Source: Gillisia mitskevichiae (GTDB taxonomy: Bacteria > Bacteroidota > Bacteroidia > Flavobacteriales > Flavobacteriaceae). From it: 64,000 nucleotides of DNA. A program made the position numbers and the translations under genes. Shown here in pieces: positions 8,898 to 17,474 of this stretch; positions within the stretch are counted from its first letter, which is position 1, and every line of letters begins with the position of its first letter. The notes beneath the pieces were generated by a model. The model worked only from the letters and a program-made list of their open reading frames with translations, was not told the origin of the DNA and did no database searches. The stretch is taken from contig NZ_RBLG01000002.1 in the NCBI RefSeq assembly GCF_003634585.1, positions 1-64,000 on the forward strand, given 5' to 3'.

Positions 8898-9205
8898 GCA
8901 AAGTAGGCCACCTTATCGCCACATCCCGGTGTGGAGGAAAGTCCGGACACCATAGAGCAGCATAGTGGATAACACCCACCAGTCGTGAGATTAGGACAAG
9001 TGCAACAGAAAGTATGTACAGGTTAAGCTGTAGTGAAACCAGGTAAACTCTATGCGGTGCAATGCCATGTATACCGGCATTTAAGGGTTGCTCGCCCGTT
9101 GCTGGAGGGTAGGCAGCTAAAGATTCTTGGTAACAAGAATATGAGATAAATGATAAGGACCTTGATTTTATCGAGGGACAGAATCCGGCTTATCGGCCTA
9201 CTTTT
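8898..9205 (+). ncRNA. rnpB: RNase P RNA, bacterial class A
   Basis: The catalytic RNA of ribonuclease P, which matures tRNA 5' ends. The two most conserved blocks are present in order: GAGGAAAGTCCGGAC at 8933-8947, and ACAGAATCCGGCTTA at about 9179-9193. The terminal P1 helix is formed by AAAGTAGGCC (8900-8909) and GGCCTACTTT (9195-9204). A T-run after the stem can end transcription. The gene lies divergently from dnaX and points into the 3' end of the next gene, with which it overlaps by about 16 bases on the opposite strand. Exact ends are estimated to within a few bases. Confidence 0.96.
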
Positions 9206-9579
9206 TTTATTAGATCATTTGCCCATTCTACAGCCTCGTCTAGTTCTAAAAAGATTTTAAATTCAGCCTTAGAAAAATTTCTTTCAAACTCGGCCATTTT
9301 AAGTGAAGCTACTTTATCGCTTACAATAGCGATACCAATCAAGTTTTTTCTTATCTCTTCAAGCTTTACATATACTGTAGGGTTTACATTATAATTGTTT
9401 TTTCTACTTGAGATATAAACGAATTTTTTGCCATTATAAAAGTCACTGCAGGCTTCGGCGATAGTCATAAATTGGGATTGACTAAACACCGTATCTTCTT
9501 TTACTACGGATACCGCGTAATTGTTATAGAATTCTAAAGATGTGAATTCCAAATCGACAGATTTTATTGGCTCCTTCAT
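9190..9579 (-). CDS. Conserved hypothetical protein, STAS-like fold possible
   Basis: This 129-residue protein has no signal peptide or membrane segment. The alternating strand/helix pattern, with AEACSDFYNGKKFVYIS in the middle and IGIAIVSDKVASLKMAEFERN later, resembles the STAS/SpoIIAA-like proteins of Bacteroidota; I cannot assign a function. It is the last gene of a four-gene minus-strand operon and begins four bases after the rsmD stop. Its last codons (KVGR and stop) are antisense to the 3' strand of the rnpB terminal stem, so its C-terminus is constrained by the RNA gene. Confidence 0.7.
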   Translation of the reverse strand: MKEPIKSVDLEFTSLEFYNNYAVSVVKEDTVFSQSQFMTIAEACSDFYNGKKFVYISSRKNNYNVNPTVYVKLEEIRKNLIGIAIVSDKVASLKMAEFERNFSKAEFKIFLELDEAVEWANDLIKKVGR

Positions 9580-9583
9580 TATT

Positions 9584-10123
9584 CTAAACTAATCTAAAAA
9601 AACTAAAAACGGAATTTCCATATCTTCTGTCTACATCAAAATTTTCAAAATTATCAAGTTTAGAATGTTTAGAATGCTCTATTATTAGCACTCCATCTTC
9701 CTTTAGTAATCCTTTTTCGAAAACAAGTTCTGCTATCTTTTTAAACTGATCATCTGTAAAATTATATGGAGGATCGGCAAAGATGATATCCGCTTTTATT
9801 GGAGCTCTTTCCAAATATTTAAAAACATCACTTTTAATAGGAGTAATATCTAAATCCAACTCCAAACTTGTCTTTTTAATGAATTTTATACAATCTATAT
9901 TTTCATCTATTGAAGTTACAGATTCAGCTCCTCTAGATGCAAATTCATAAGAGATGTTTCCAGAACCAGCGAATAATTCTAAAACGTCCAGTTTGTTAAA
10001 GTGAAAGTTATTGTTTAAAATATTAAACAAACCTTCTTTAGCCATATCGGTAGTTGGTCTTACGGGCAATTTTTTAGGAGCCGTAATTCTTCTTCCTTTA
10101 TGTTGGCCAGATATTATTCGCAT
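9584..10123 (-). CDS. rsmD: 16S rRNA (guanine966-N2)-methyltransferase
   Basis: This 179-residue protein is a full-length RsmD, a SAM-dependent enzyme that methylates G966 of 16S rRNA. It opens with MRIISGQHKGRRI, diagnostic for the family. The SAM-binding motif VLELFAGSGNISYEFASRGA is at about residues 46-65, and the catalytic motif IIFADPPYN is at about 114-122. It overlaps the end of the upstream DUF3822 gene by ten bases. The RsmD/DUF3822 pairing is common in Bacteroidota. Confidence 0.95.
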   Translation of the reverse strand: MRIISGQHKGRRITAPKKLPVRPTTDMAKEGLFNILNNNFHFNKLDVLELFAGSGNISYEFASRGAESVTSIDENIDCIKFIKKTSLELDLDITPIKSDVFKYLERAPIKADIIFADPPYNFTDDQFKKIAELVFEKGLLKEDGVLIIEHSKHSKLDNFENFDVDRRYGNSVFSFFRLV

Positions 10124-10941
10124 TTAAGAGTTTTTAAAAGAGAAAAAGCTTCTCTATGAAATGTTTCGGATTGTTCCAGTATGGAAGTAAAATTAAAGGA
10201 AGGGATTAAAAAATCTATATTTTGAATATAGGTATATGCGATGCTAAAGTTATCTGAATCTCTTGAAATATCCCCTAATAACCAAAGATTAAATTCTGCT
10301 GGATCTATTTCTAATTGCTCTGCACTAAATAGCAGGTAGTAAATAAAATCTTCTTTAGTTTCATATTGAAACGTATTAGCAAGTAATAATTTATTATTCT
10401 TTACTACTACAAGATCGTAATAACTCGAGTAATCATTTAAGTAAACTTGAGCATTTTTGCTCTCATTATGTTTTGCTAATACTGCTTCTATAAGAACAGA
10501 AATATTATTTCTAAATTCGAATTCCCCATATTTATCAAAGAAATAATTGTTGATATTAGTGTAAGGAATATAAACATTTACCAGCTCATGCGATAACACA
10601 TCATGGGCTACAACATCTGTTTTTAAGATCTTGGTATTGAATTTTAAATAGGTAGAAGCTTCTTCTTCAATAAAAAAAGATTCTGGAACTAGGGTGTATA
10701 AATTATTGGAGAAAAGAACTATCACTTCCTGAAACTCGTTCTGTAGAATAGTTTCTTCAGCATAAAGTTTTTCAATCTCTTTTAAAATTTCTACTGGACT
10801 ATGTTCTTTGCCAAGATCGATCTTTTTGTACCAGGCAATTTCGTTGTGGCTACAATTTAGAATGCAAAAAGAAAATCCATTCAGGCGAACCTGAATGGAC
10901 ATCTTAAATATATCTTGTTTTTCGTTCTTAATTATTGTCAT
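10114..10941 (-). CDS. DUF3822 family protein
   Basis: This 275-residue soluble protein matches the Bacteroidota-specific DUF3822 family, found almost always next to rsmD. Recognisable pieces are LSIQVRLNGFSFCIL-like strands near the N-terminus (here MSIQVRLNGFSFCI), YIPYTNINNYFFDKYGEFEF in the middle and YYLLFSAEQLEIDPAEFNLWLLG near the C-terminus. The layout suggests an actin-like/ASKHA fold, which is inference. It overlaps both neighbours (10 bases with rsmD, 14 with the upstream gene), so translation is probably coupled. The function is unknown. Confidence 0.85.
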   Translation of the reverse strand: MTIIKNEKQDIFKMSIQVRLNGFSFCILNCSHNEIAWYKKIDLGKEHSPVEILKEIEKLYAEETILQNEFQEVIVLFSNNLYTLVPESFFIEEEASTYLKFNTKILKTDVVAHDVLSHELVNVYIPYTNINNYFFDKYGEFEFRNNISVLIEAVLAKHNESKNAQVYLNDYSSYYDLVVVKNNKLLLANTFQYETKEDFIYYLLFSAEQLEIDPAEFNLWLLGDISRDSDNFSIAYTYIQNIDFLIPSFNFTSILEQSETFHREAFSLLKTLKCE

Positions 10942-11575
10942 AAGCTGTTGGCCAGTTCCCTTCAGTCTTAATCTCCGTCATAGAACCTAAACTAATGAAT
11001 TTTCCATTTACACCTTCAACAGAAATCACTTGATTCTCTGCCATAAGTAGATCTTTATCTAGATCATGTAAAATTACTTTCTTAGCAACTTTCGCTTCAA
11101 ACACAGGTATTTTATTATCGTTTTTAAGAATAGTACCGGCATCCATGGTAAAGTTAGCGTCTACACCCTCTACAGGTACTTTCATCATTTCTTTATATCT
11201 TGAAGAGTTCTTAAATAAAGAATCCTTAACTGAAGCTGTACCTAAGGTATCAACAACAACGATATCTTTATATTTATCTACTCCAAAAGCTTTTCTATAC
11301 TCTTCATCCATAACAGTAGAATCTCTTCTTTGAGTTAAGGTGAATTCTGCAGTATCAATAAATCGTATCAATTTATCGAAATCTTTTTCAAAACTTCCGG
11401 TGATTTCCTGATGCGCTAATTGTGCAGCACGAATATCTTTAAGTCGATCAACTACTTTGGCGTAACGTTTCTCTTTAACTTTATTAAATTGAATTGGCTC
11501 ATACACAGCGTTAAACACCATGTATCCCAAGAAGATGATCACAATCCAAAGGACTAATTGAATGACAAGTTTCAT
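10928..11575 (-). CDS. Conserved membrane-anchored hypothetical protein
   Basis: This 215-residue protein starts with a single hydrophobic segment (residues 4-24, VIQLVLWIVIIFLGYMVFNAV), followed by a basic, helical stretch and a mostly beta C-terminal part. The length and N-terminal anchor suggest a periplasm-facing soluble domain attached to the inner membrane. I recognise it as a conserved Bacteroidota hypothetical but know no function. It is the first gene of the operon with DUF3822, rsmD and the STAS-like protein, with a 14-base overlap to DUF3822. Confidence 0.75.
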   Translation of the reverse strand: MKLVIQLVLWIVIIFLGYMVFNAVYEPIQFNKVKEKRYAKVVDRLKDIRAAQLAHQEITGSFEKDFDKLIRFIDTAEFTLTQRRDSTVMDEEYRKAFGVDKYKDIVVVDTLGTASVKDSLFKNSSRYKEMMKVPVEGVDANFTMDAGTILKNDNKIPVFEAKVAKKVILHDLDKDLLMAENQVISVEGVNGKFISLGSMTEIKTEGNWPTAYDNN

Positions 11576-11609
11576 GCGGTTGACTTTTTTAAGTTATTAG
11601 AGTTCATCG

Positions 11610-11617
11610 CAAATCTA
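11610..11617 (-). promoter_or_regulatory. Candidate -7 element of the DUF3822-rsmD operon
   Basis: The minus strand reads TAGATTTG, matching TAnnTTTG, 35 bases upstream of the start at 11575. A convincing TTG at 17-23 bases upstream is absent. Confidence 0.5.
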
Positions 11618-11663
11618 CAATTTTTTTTTATTCGTAAAAGTTTCTGCCCTAAAAATCCATTGT

Positions 11664-11671
11664 TATCTTTG
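11664..11671 (+). promoter_or_regulatory. Candidate -7 element of the RecD-like helicase gene
   Basis: TATCTTTG matches TAnnTTTG, 18 bases before the ATG at 11690. The -33 TTG is not evident. Confidence 0.5.
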
Positions 11672-11689
11672 ATATTTGCAAGATAGCCT

Positions 11690-13126
11690 ATGGAAACCAT
11701 TACCGCCGATAAATTTTATAAACTGCTAATCAACGAGTTAGGGTTTCAGGCAAAAGTAAAACAAGATATCGCATTACAACAATTAGCTGCTTATGTGGTG
11801 AATCCTGCGCCAAATTCGCTGTTTTTATTGAAAGGATTTGCTGGAACTGGTAAAACTACCATCATAAGTTCCCTTGTAAAAAATCTTTGGAAGATAAAAA
11901 GAGCAGGTATTTTATTAGCTCCAACAGGAAGGGCTGCAAAAGTAATTTCTCTATATTCTAATCAGGAAGCCCAAACAATTCATAAAAAGATATATTTCCC
12001 TAAGAAGACTGGTGGGGCAGGGGTTCAATTCGTATTGCAGCCAAATAAACATAAGAATGCAGTGTTTATTGTAGATGAAGCTTCGATGATTCCAGATGAA
12101 GATCAGGATTCCAAATTATTCGAAAATAAAGGTTTGCTTTCAGATCTTATTCAATATGTAGATTCCGGACAGAATTGCCAATTGATATTTATTGGAGATA
12201 CAGCCCAGTTGCCTCCGGTAAAATTGGATTTAAGTCCAGCTTTGATGGAGCAATCTTTAGGTAGAGATTATGATAAAGAAGTAATTCATATAGAACTAAA
12301 TGAAGTGGTTCGGCAAAGCGAAGAGAGTGATATTCTTTTAAACGCCACAAGAATTCGAGAAGCTTTGTCTGAAGAGTTTTATGAATCCTTTAAATTCAAA
12401 CTTACCGAGAAAGCAGATCTAGTTAGATTAATAGATGGCGATCAAATTTTAGATGCAATTCAGGATTCTTATGATAATCTCGGACATGAAGATACCAGCA
12501 TAATAGTGCGTTCTAATAAACGTGCTAATCAATACAACCAGCAAATACGATCTAGGATATTATTTCAGGAAGAAGAAATCTCTTCTGGGGATTATTTAAT
12601 GGTGGTAAAGAATAACTATTTTTGGATCAAGCCTTCTTCAGAAGCAGGATTTATAGCCAATGGAGATATTGTTAAGGTGTTAGAGATTTTTGCTATTAAA
12701 GAGTTGTATGGATTTCGCTTTGCTGAAGTAAAGGTGCAAATGGTAGATTATCCAAAAATGGCTCCTTTTGAAACTGTTGTGATCTTAGATACTTTAGAAA
12801 GTAATACCCCATCTTTAACCTATGATGATAGCAATAGATTATACCAGGAAGTGATGAAGGATTATGAAGAAGAAACCTCTAAATATAAAAAGTTCTTGAA
12901 GGTGAAGAATAACAAGTTCTTTAATGCCCTACAAATTAAGTTCTCTTATGCAATGACCTGTCATAAATCTCAAGGTGGGCAATGGCACACTGTATTTATA
13001 GAACAACCATACTTGCCTAATGGAGTAGATAAAGAGTATCTTAGATGGCTTTATACTGCAGTTACCAGGGCAAGTGACAAGCTTTATTTAATAGGCTTTA
13101 AAGACGATTTTTTTACTGAAAATTAG
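11690..13126 (+). CDS. RecD-like / Pif1-like ATP-dependent DNA helicase
   Basis: This 478-residue superfamily 1 helicase has Walker [11 protein letters not shown] near residue 48, motif Ia [12 protein letters not shown], Walker [10 protein letters not shown] near 125, motif [14 protein letters not shown] and a C-terminal UvrD-like 2A/2B part with [11 protein letters not shown] and [15 protein letters not shown]. It lacks RecD's N-terminal RecB-interaction domain and is much shorter than RecD2, so it is best called a stand-alone RecD-like helicase acting on DNA 5' to 3' by family precedent. The next gene, kdsB, starts 25 bases later on the same strand, so the two may be co-transcribed although unrelated in function. 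Confidence 0.9.
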   Translation: METITADKFYKLLINELGFQAKVKQDIALQQLAAYVVNPAPNSLFLLKGFAGTGKTTIISSLVKNLWKIKRAGILLAPTGRAAKVISLYSNQEAQTIHKKIYFPKKTGGAGVQFVLQPNKHKNAVFIVDEASMIPDEDQDSKLFENKGLLSDLIQYVDSGQNCQLIFIGDTAQLPPVKLDLSPALMEQSLGRDYDKEVIHIELNEVVRQSEESDILLNATRIREALSEEFYESFKFKLTEKADLVRLIDGDQILDAIQDSYDNLGHEDTSIIVRSNKRANQYNQQIRSRILFQEEEISSGDYLMVVKNNYFWIKPSSEAGFIANGDIVKVLEIFAIKELYGFRFAEVKVQMVDYPKMAPFETVVILDTLESNTPSLTYDDSNRLYQEVMKDYEEETSKYKKFLKVKNNKFFNALQIKFSYAMTCHKSQGGQWHTVFIEQPYLPNGVDKEYLRWLYTAVTRASDKLYLIGFKDDFFTEN

Positions 13127-13151
13127 AATTGAAAACGAATTTTTAAAACGA

Positions 13152-13904
13152 ATGAAAAATAATAACTCATTACGAATAATAGCTATGATCCCTGCTAGAT
13201 TTGAGGCATCTCGCTTCCCAGGTAAATTAATGCAAGATCTAAATGGAAAGACTGTTATTAGAAGAACCTATGAAGCTGCACTAAATACTAATTTATTTGA
13301 TGAAGTTTATGTGGTGACCGATAGCGAGCTTATTCACGATGAAATTGTAAACAATCAGGGTAAGAGCATAATGAGCACCAAAGATCATGAATGCGGTAGC
13401 GATAGGATTGCTGAAGCTGTTCAAGGAATGGAGGTAGATATTGTTGTAAATGTACAAGGAGATGAGCCGCTTATAGATGAAGAAAGTCTACGAAAATTAT
13501 TAGAAGTGTTTCATAACGATCCTGAAAAAACAATAGATCTGGCATCTTTAAAAACGCCAATGATGGATAGTGATGAGATCTCTAATCCTAATAATGTAAA
13601 GGTGATCACCAACAAGGATAATCTCGCATTATATTTCTCAAGATTTCCACTGCCGTATCCAAGAGATACTAACTCTGGAGTTACCTATTACAAACATATA
13701 GGAGTGTATGCCTTCAGAAAAAAAGCTCTTATGGATTTTTATAGCTTACCTATGCTTGAACTTGAAGCCACAGAAAAAATTGAATGCATCAGGTATTTGG
13801 AATATGGAAAAAGCATTAAAATGGTAGAAACAAATTTTAAAGGTATTGGAATAGATACTCCAGAAGATCTTGAAAAAGCGCGTAAATTATTCACCCCAAA
13901 TTAA
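13152..13904 (+). CDS. kdsB: CMP-KDO synthetase (3-deoxy-manno-octulosonate cytidylyltransferase)
   Basis: This 250-residue cytoplasmic enzyme couples KDO to CMP for lipopolysaccharide core assembly. The nucleotide-binding signature [13 protein letters not shown] begins at residue 13. Further conserved motifs are [21 protein letters not shown] near residue 95 and [13 protein letters not shown] near 180, then [13 protein letters not shown]. The length is normal for KdsB. A matching KDO-8-phosphate phosphatase (kdsC) is at 26037-26564, so two steps of KDO metabolism are in this window but unlinked. Its stop codon directly abuts the stop codon of the convergent photolyase gene. Confidence 0.96.
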   Translation: MKNNNSLRIIAMIPARFEASRFPGKLMQDLNGKTVIRRTYEAALNTNLFDEVYVVTDSELIHDEIVNNQGKSIMSTKDHECGSDRIAEAVQGMEVDIVVNVQGDEPLIDEESLRKLLEVFHNDPEKTIDLASLKTPMMDSDEISNPNNVKVITNKDNLALYFSRFPLPYPRDTNSGVTYYKHIGVYAFRKKALMDFYSLPMLELEATEKIECIRYLEYGKSIKMVETNFKGIGIDTPEDLEKARKLFTPN

Positions 13905-15209
13905 CTAACCAGAAACAGCCTTTTTATAAACGCTAAGCGCTCTTTCCCGTGCTTCTTTATGATCCACCATTTTCTCTGGATAATCGGCTGTATCGTACTC
14001 TGAGATCCATTTTCTAATGTATTCCAGATCTTTGTCGTAATCTTTTATTTGAGTGGTTGGGTTAAAGATCCTGAAATAAGGAGCCGCATCTACGCCACTT
14101 CCAGCTATCCATTGCCAATTACCTACATTGGAGGACATTTCATAATCCAAGAGTTTTTCAGCAAAATAGGCTTCTCCCCAACGCCAGTCTATTAAGAGAT
14201 GTTTGCATAAAAAACTACCCACCAGCATTCGGACTCTATTATGCATAAAACCAGATTCATTTAACTGTCGCATTCCAGCATCTACCATTGGATAACCTGT
14301 AGTTCCTGTTTTCCACTTTTCAAACTCCTCTTTATTATTTCTCCATTCTATGCGGTCATACTTCTTTTTAAATGCTTCTGTTCCAGTGTCTGGAAAGTGA
14401 TATAATATTTGCATAAAAAACTCACGCCAAATTAGTTCCTGCCAAAAGATCTCATTCTTTTCAGAAATTGCTTTCTTCATGATTTTTCGAATTCCGACAG
14501 TTCCAAATCGTAAATGCGGACCTATATGAGATGTAGCGTCTTTGGCAGGAAAATTTCTCTTTGCTTCATAATCTTGAATCAGGCTGGGAGTTACATCGTA
14601 ATCTGGAACTTTCTGACTTGAAGTTTCGAAACCAATATCGCTAAGACTTAAGTTGGGTAATTTTGAATTCTGATATAAATTATCCAAATATTGAGAAGTA
14701 TAATGTACTTGAAGCTCTATTTTTTTGAATTCAGCCTTCCATAATTTCATATATGGCGTATACACCACATAAGGATCTCCATTGCTTTTTACTACTTCAT
14801 CTTTTTCGAAGATCACCTGGTCTTTAAAAGTGAGAAGTTCAGAATCATTAGCTTTAGCTAATTCTTCGATCTCTTCATCTCTAAGTTTTGCATAAGGCTC
14901 ATAATCTCTATTAGTATAGATTTGCTGAATATCATACTTCTTAAAAAGTTCTTTAAAAATAGCTGATGGTTTGCCTGAATACATAGCAAGGGAACTTCCC
15001 TTTGCTTGAAGTTCATTTCGCATTTCCTGCAACGTAATGAATATAAAATTTACACGAGCATCATTTCTAGGAAGATCCTCCAAAATCTCAGTGTCAAAGA
15101 TAAATATGGGAAGCACGGGAAAATCCCCTTTTAAAGCCTCTAGAAATCCAACATTATCATCTAACCTAAGGTCTCTTCGAAACCAGAATATCGATATCTT
15201 TTTGTTCAT
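13905..15209 (-). CDS. phr: Class I deoxyribodipyrimidine photolyase / cryptochrome family
   Basis: This 434-residue flavoprotein uses blue light to split cyclobutane pyrimidine dimers. Residues 5-135 form the antenna-binding Rossmann domain (FWFRRDLRLDDN). The FAD-binding helical domain has WQELIWREFFMQIL, TGYPMVDAGMRQL, NRVRMLVGSFLCKHLLIDWRWGE and NVGNWQWIAGSG with the conserved Trp and Asn residues of the electron-transfer chain. The start is taken as the ATG at 15209, which shares one base with the SDR stop (TGATG); a TTG lies one codon upstream. It is the third gene of an SRPBCC-SDR-photolyase operon. A repair photolyase is more likely than a signalling cryptochrome, but sequence alone does not settle it. 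Confidence 0.93.
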   Translation of the reverse strand: MNKKISIFWFRRDLRLDDNVGFLEALKGDFPVLPIFIFDTEILEDLPRNDARVNFIFITLQEMRNELQAKGSSLAMYSGKPSAIFKELFKKYDIQQIYTNRDYEPYAKLRDEEIEELAKANDSELLTFKDQVIFEKDEVVKSNGDPYVVYTPYMKLWKAEFKKIELQVHYTSQYLDNLYQNSKLPNLSLSDIGFETSSQKVPDYDVTPSLIQDYEAKRNFPAKDATSHIGPHLRFGTVGIRKIMKKAISEKNEIFWQELIWREFFMQILYHFPDTGTEAFKKKYDRIEWRNNKEEFEKWKTGTTGYPMVDAGMRQLNESGFMHNRVRMLVGSFLCKHLLIDWRWGEAYFAEKLLDYEMSSNVGNWQWIAGSGVDAAPYFRIFNPTTQIKDYDKDLEYIRKWISEYDTADYPEKMVDHKEARERALSVYKKAVSG

Positions 15210-15907
15210 CAATGTACATTTAAAGTGGAAAGCCCTCCGTCTATTCCTAGTATTTGTCCAGTCATCCAGCTGCTTTTTTCAGAAATCAAGAATTCTACGG
15301 CATTAGCTATATCTTTTGGATTTCCAACTCTTTTTAATGGGTGACGATCTCCCATTTTCTCTCTTTTTGCATCGTTAGAAAGTAATTTTTCAGATAATTG
15401 GGTGTCGGTTAAAGATGGAGATATCACATTAACTCTAAAAGATGGAGCGTATTCTGCTGCCAGCGATTTAGCAAAACCTTCAATAGCACCCTTTGCTGCA
15501 GAAATACTGGTATGAAATGGCATTCCTACTTTAACCGCAACAGTACTAAAAAAGATTAAACTGGCCTGTTCAGAATTCTTTAATTTTGGAAGCAAACCTT
15601 GCACCACTTTTACCAAAGAGAAAAAATTTAGGTTCATTTCCTCTTGAAAAATTTCAGGAGATAACATTTTAAAGGGTTTCAATTTAATGCTTCCAGGAAA
15701 ATAAACTAAACCGTCAAGTGTATCTGGTAGCTCTAATTCTTTTATATCGTCTTTAGAAGCATCAAATGTTAAGTGAGTACATTCAATTTCATTAAGGCCT
15801 TCTTTAGTTCTTGAGGCAATAAATAAGTTATTTTCTGAAGTTAGTATCTTAGCACTTTCCAATCCAATTCCGTAGGAACCACCAATAAATAGAATATTCT
15901 TTCTCAT
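15209..15907 (-). CDS. SDR-family protein lacking the catalytic tyrosine
   Basis: This 232-residue Rossmann protein is a short-chain dehydrogenase/reductase by fold. The dinucleotide loop is GGSYGIGLESAK at residues 8-19. LDGLVYFPGSIK fits the NNAG region, DAPYRVN-type strands are replaced by SFRVNVISPSLTDTQL, and the C-terminus ends WMTGQILGIDGG. The active-site motif normally reads YxxxK, but here it is ISAAK, with Ile135 in place of the tyrosine and Lys139 kept. It may bind NAD(P)H without being a classical dehydrogenase. The 14-base gap from the SRPBCC gene and the one-base overlap with the photolyase gene show one operon. Confidence 0.85.
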   Translation of the reverse strand: MRKNILFIGGSYGIGLESAKILTSENNLFIASRTKEGLNEIECTHLTFDASKDDIKELELPDTLDGLVYFPGSIKLKPFKMLSPEIFQEEMNLNFFSLVKVVQGLLPKLKNSEQASLIFFSTVAVKVGMPFHTSISAAKGAIEGFAKSLAAEYAPSFRVNVISPSLTDTQLSEKLLSNDAKREKMGDRHPLKRVGNPKDIANAVEFLISEKSSWMTGQILGIDGGLSTLNVH

Positions 15908-15921
15908 AGGTATATAAGGTC

Positions 15922-16431
15922 TTAGTTTAATATATCTTGTTTAAGGATTCCTTTTGAAGACTTTACTTCCTTGTATTCTCCGAATAGCTCGATTAATTTT
16001 TTTCTTCTATAATCAAATATCTCTTTGAGTTTAGGTGCCACCAAAAAGGGTTGAACCAATTCTCCTAGAAATCCCATAGGTAGTTTATAATCTATAATAT
16101 CCTCCATTTCTACTCCGCCTTCAATCTCTTTTATAAAATGTTTATGATGCCATAAAGAGTAAGGTCCAAATCTTTGTTCATCCACAAAATAATTTTTATC
16201 ACTCACATGGGTTATTTCTGTTACCCATTTTGTTTTTATTCCAGCAATAGGAGTAACAATATATTGAATGATCTGTCCAGGGAACATAGGTCTATCTGCA
16301 CCAGAAAGAATGTTAAAGCCCATGTAATCTGGAGTTATCACTTTCAAATTTTTAGGATCTGACAAGAAATTCCAAGCTTCTTCTAATGTTATGGGTAAAT
16401 TTTGTTTGCTATGTAGCGTGTAGATTTTCAT
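15922..16431 (-). CDS. SRPBCC-domain protein
   Basis: This 169-residue protein fits the START/SRPBCC ligand-binding fold. It starts YTLHSKQNLPITLEEAWNFLSDP, with the typical HWF segment replaced by YSLWHHKHFIKEIEGGVEMEDIIDY, and has a long C-terminal helix (LKEIFDYRRKKLIELFG). Relatives are often labelled cell-division inhibitor-like or coenzyme Q-binding, but the ligand is not known. It is the first gene of the operon with the SDR protein and photolyase, an association seen in light-responsive and carotenoid gene clusters of Bacteroidota, to the best of my recollection. The candidate operator at 16466-16497 lies 35 bases upstream of its start. Confidence 0.82.
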   Translation of the reverse strand: MKIYTLHSKQNLPITLEEAWNFLSDPKNLKVITPDYMGFNILSGADRPMFPGQIIQYIVTPIAGIKTKWVTEITHVSDKNYFVDEQRFGPYSLWHHKHFIKEIEGGVEMEDIIDYKLPMGFLGELVQPFLVAPKLKEIFDYRRKKLIELFGEYKEVKSSKGILKQDILN

Positions 16432-16465
16432 GATTTTTATTTTCAGGATAAATTTACATCAATAA

Positions 16466-16497
16466 TTGTTTAACCAAAAAGTTATATTGTTAAACAA
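16466..16497. promoter_or_regulatory. Perfect 9-bp inverted repeat, candidate operator
   Basis: TTGTTTAAC at 16466-16474 is the exact reverse complement of GTTAAACAA at 16489-16497, separated by 14 bases, so the half-site centres are 23 bp apart (two helical turns). It lies between the divergent SRPBCC and DUF2911 genes. The spacing suits a dimeric regulator. A MerR/LitR-type light regulator would be an attractive guess given the photolyase operon, but no such gene is in the window. Confidence 0.5.
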
Positions 16498-16546
16498 AGT
16501 TTAATTTATGTAATTTTTATTACGCTTAAAAAATACTTAGTTTGTG

Positions 16547-16554
16547 TATATTTG
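16547..16554 (+). promoter_or_regulatory. Candidate -7 element of the DUF2911 gene
   Basis: TATATTTG matches TAnnTTTG, 23 bases before the ATG at 16578. No -33 TTG is present at the preferred spacing. Confidence 0.55.
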
Positions 16555-16577
16555 GAAAATCAACAAACTGAAAAATT

Positions 16578-17420
16578 ATGAAAAAAGTATTTTTATTTAT
16601 GTGTGCCAGCATAGTTGCATTTAGCACTTCAGCACAAATTGAAGCTCCTCAACCTAGTCCAGCGGCTAAAGTTGAACAGACTGTTGGGCTTACAAATGTT
16701 ACCTTAGAATATTCTCGTCCAGCAGTTCGCGAGCGAGATATCTTTGGCGGTTTGGTTCCTTATGGGGAAGTTTGGCGTACTGGAGCAAACGCAAACACAA
16801 AAATTACTTTTAGTGATGATGTAGAAATAGGAGGAAAGACGTTAGCAAAAGGTACTTATGCAATTTATACAATACCTAATAAAGATTCTTGGGAAGTGAT
16901 GTTTTATACAGATTCTAGCAACTGGGGAAATCCACAAGAATGGGATGAATCTAAAGTGGCTTTAAAAGCGACTGCTAAGGTAGAAACTATACCTTTCTCT
17001 ATGGAGTCTTTTGGGATCTTTGTAAATGAATTATCTAATGATGGAGCAGTTTTAGATTTTGTATGGGCTAATACAGCTGCAAGTTTGGCATTTAAAGTGC
17101 CAACAGATGCTAGAACTTTAGCAAGTATAGAAAAAGTAATGAATGGTCCTGGTGCCGGAGATTACTATTCAGCTGCGAGTTTTTACATAGAAAGCGGAAA
17201 AGACCTTAAACAAGCTCATGAATGGATCAAGAAAGCTACATCTATGCAGGAAGATGCATTTTGGATGTGGAGAAGAAGATCATTGATAGAAGCTGAATTA
17301 GGTATGAAAAAAGAAGCTATTTCTAGTGCTCAAAAATCTATGCAACTTGCTGAAAAAGCTAAAAATGCAGACTATGTTAAGATGAATAAAGCGTCCTTAA
17401 AAGAATGGGGAGCGATGTAA
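16578..17420 (+). CDS. Secreted DUF2911 protein
   Basis: This 280-residue protein has a signal peptide (MKKVFLFMCASIVAFSTSAQ, residues 1-20). The DUF2911 domain covers about residues 25-165, with the hallmark segment VTLEYSRPAVRERDIFGGLVPYGEVWRTGAN split over residues 42-72 and GTYAIYTIPNKDSWEVMFYTD soon after. The C-terminal 90 residues are helical and TPR-like (YIESGKDLKQAHEWIKKATS, then MWRRRSLIEAELGMKKEAISSA). The family is common and highly expressed in Bacteroidota, and its function is unknown. The gene stands alone between the photolyase operon and a strong terminator. Confidence 0.9.
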   Translation: MKKVFLFMCASIVAFSTSAQIEAPQPSPAAKVEQTVGLTNVTLEYSRPAVRERDIFGGLVPYGEVWRTGANANTKITFSDDVEIGGKTLAKGTYAIYTIPNKDSWEVMFYTDSSNWGNPQEWDESKVALKATAKVETIPFSMESFGIFVNELSNDGAVLDFVWANTAASLAFKVPTDARTLASIEKVMNGPGAGDYYSAASFYIESGKDLKQAHEWIKKATSMQEDAFWMWRRRSLIEAELGMKKEAISSAQKSMQLAEKAKNADYVKMNKASLKEWGAM

Positions 17421-17440
17421 GTCACATAAATTTTAATATA

Positions 17441-17468
17441 AAAAAACCCACTTTTCAGTGGGTTTTTT
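17441..17468. terminator. Bidirectional intrinsic terminator
   Basis: A perfect 12-bp stem, AAAAAACCCACT (17441-17452) with AGTGGGTTTTTT (17457-17468), has a four-base TTTC loop and T-runs on both strands. It lies between the convergent DUF2911 gene and the Gfo/Idh gene and can end transcripts from both sides. Confidence 0.93.
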
Positions 17469-17474
17469 ATTTAC

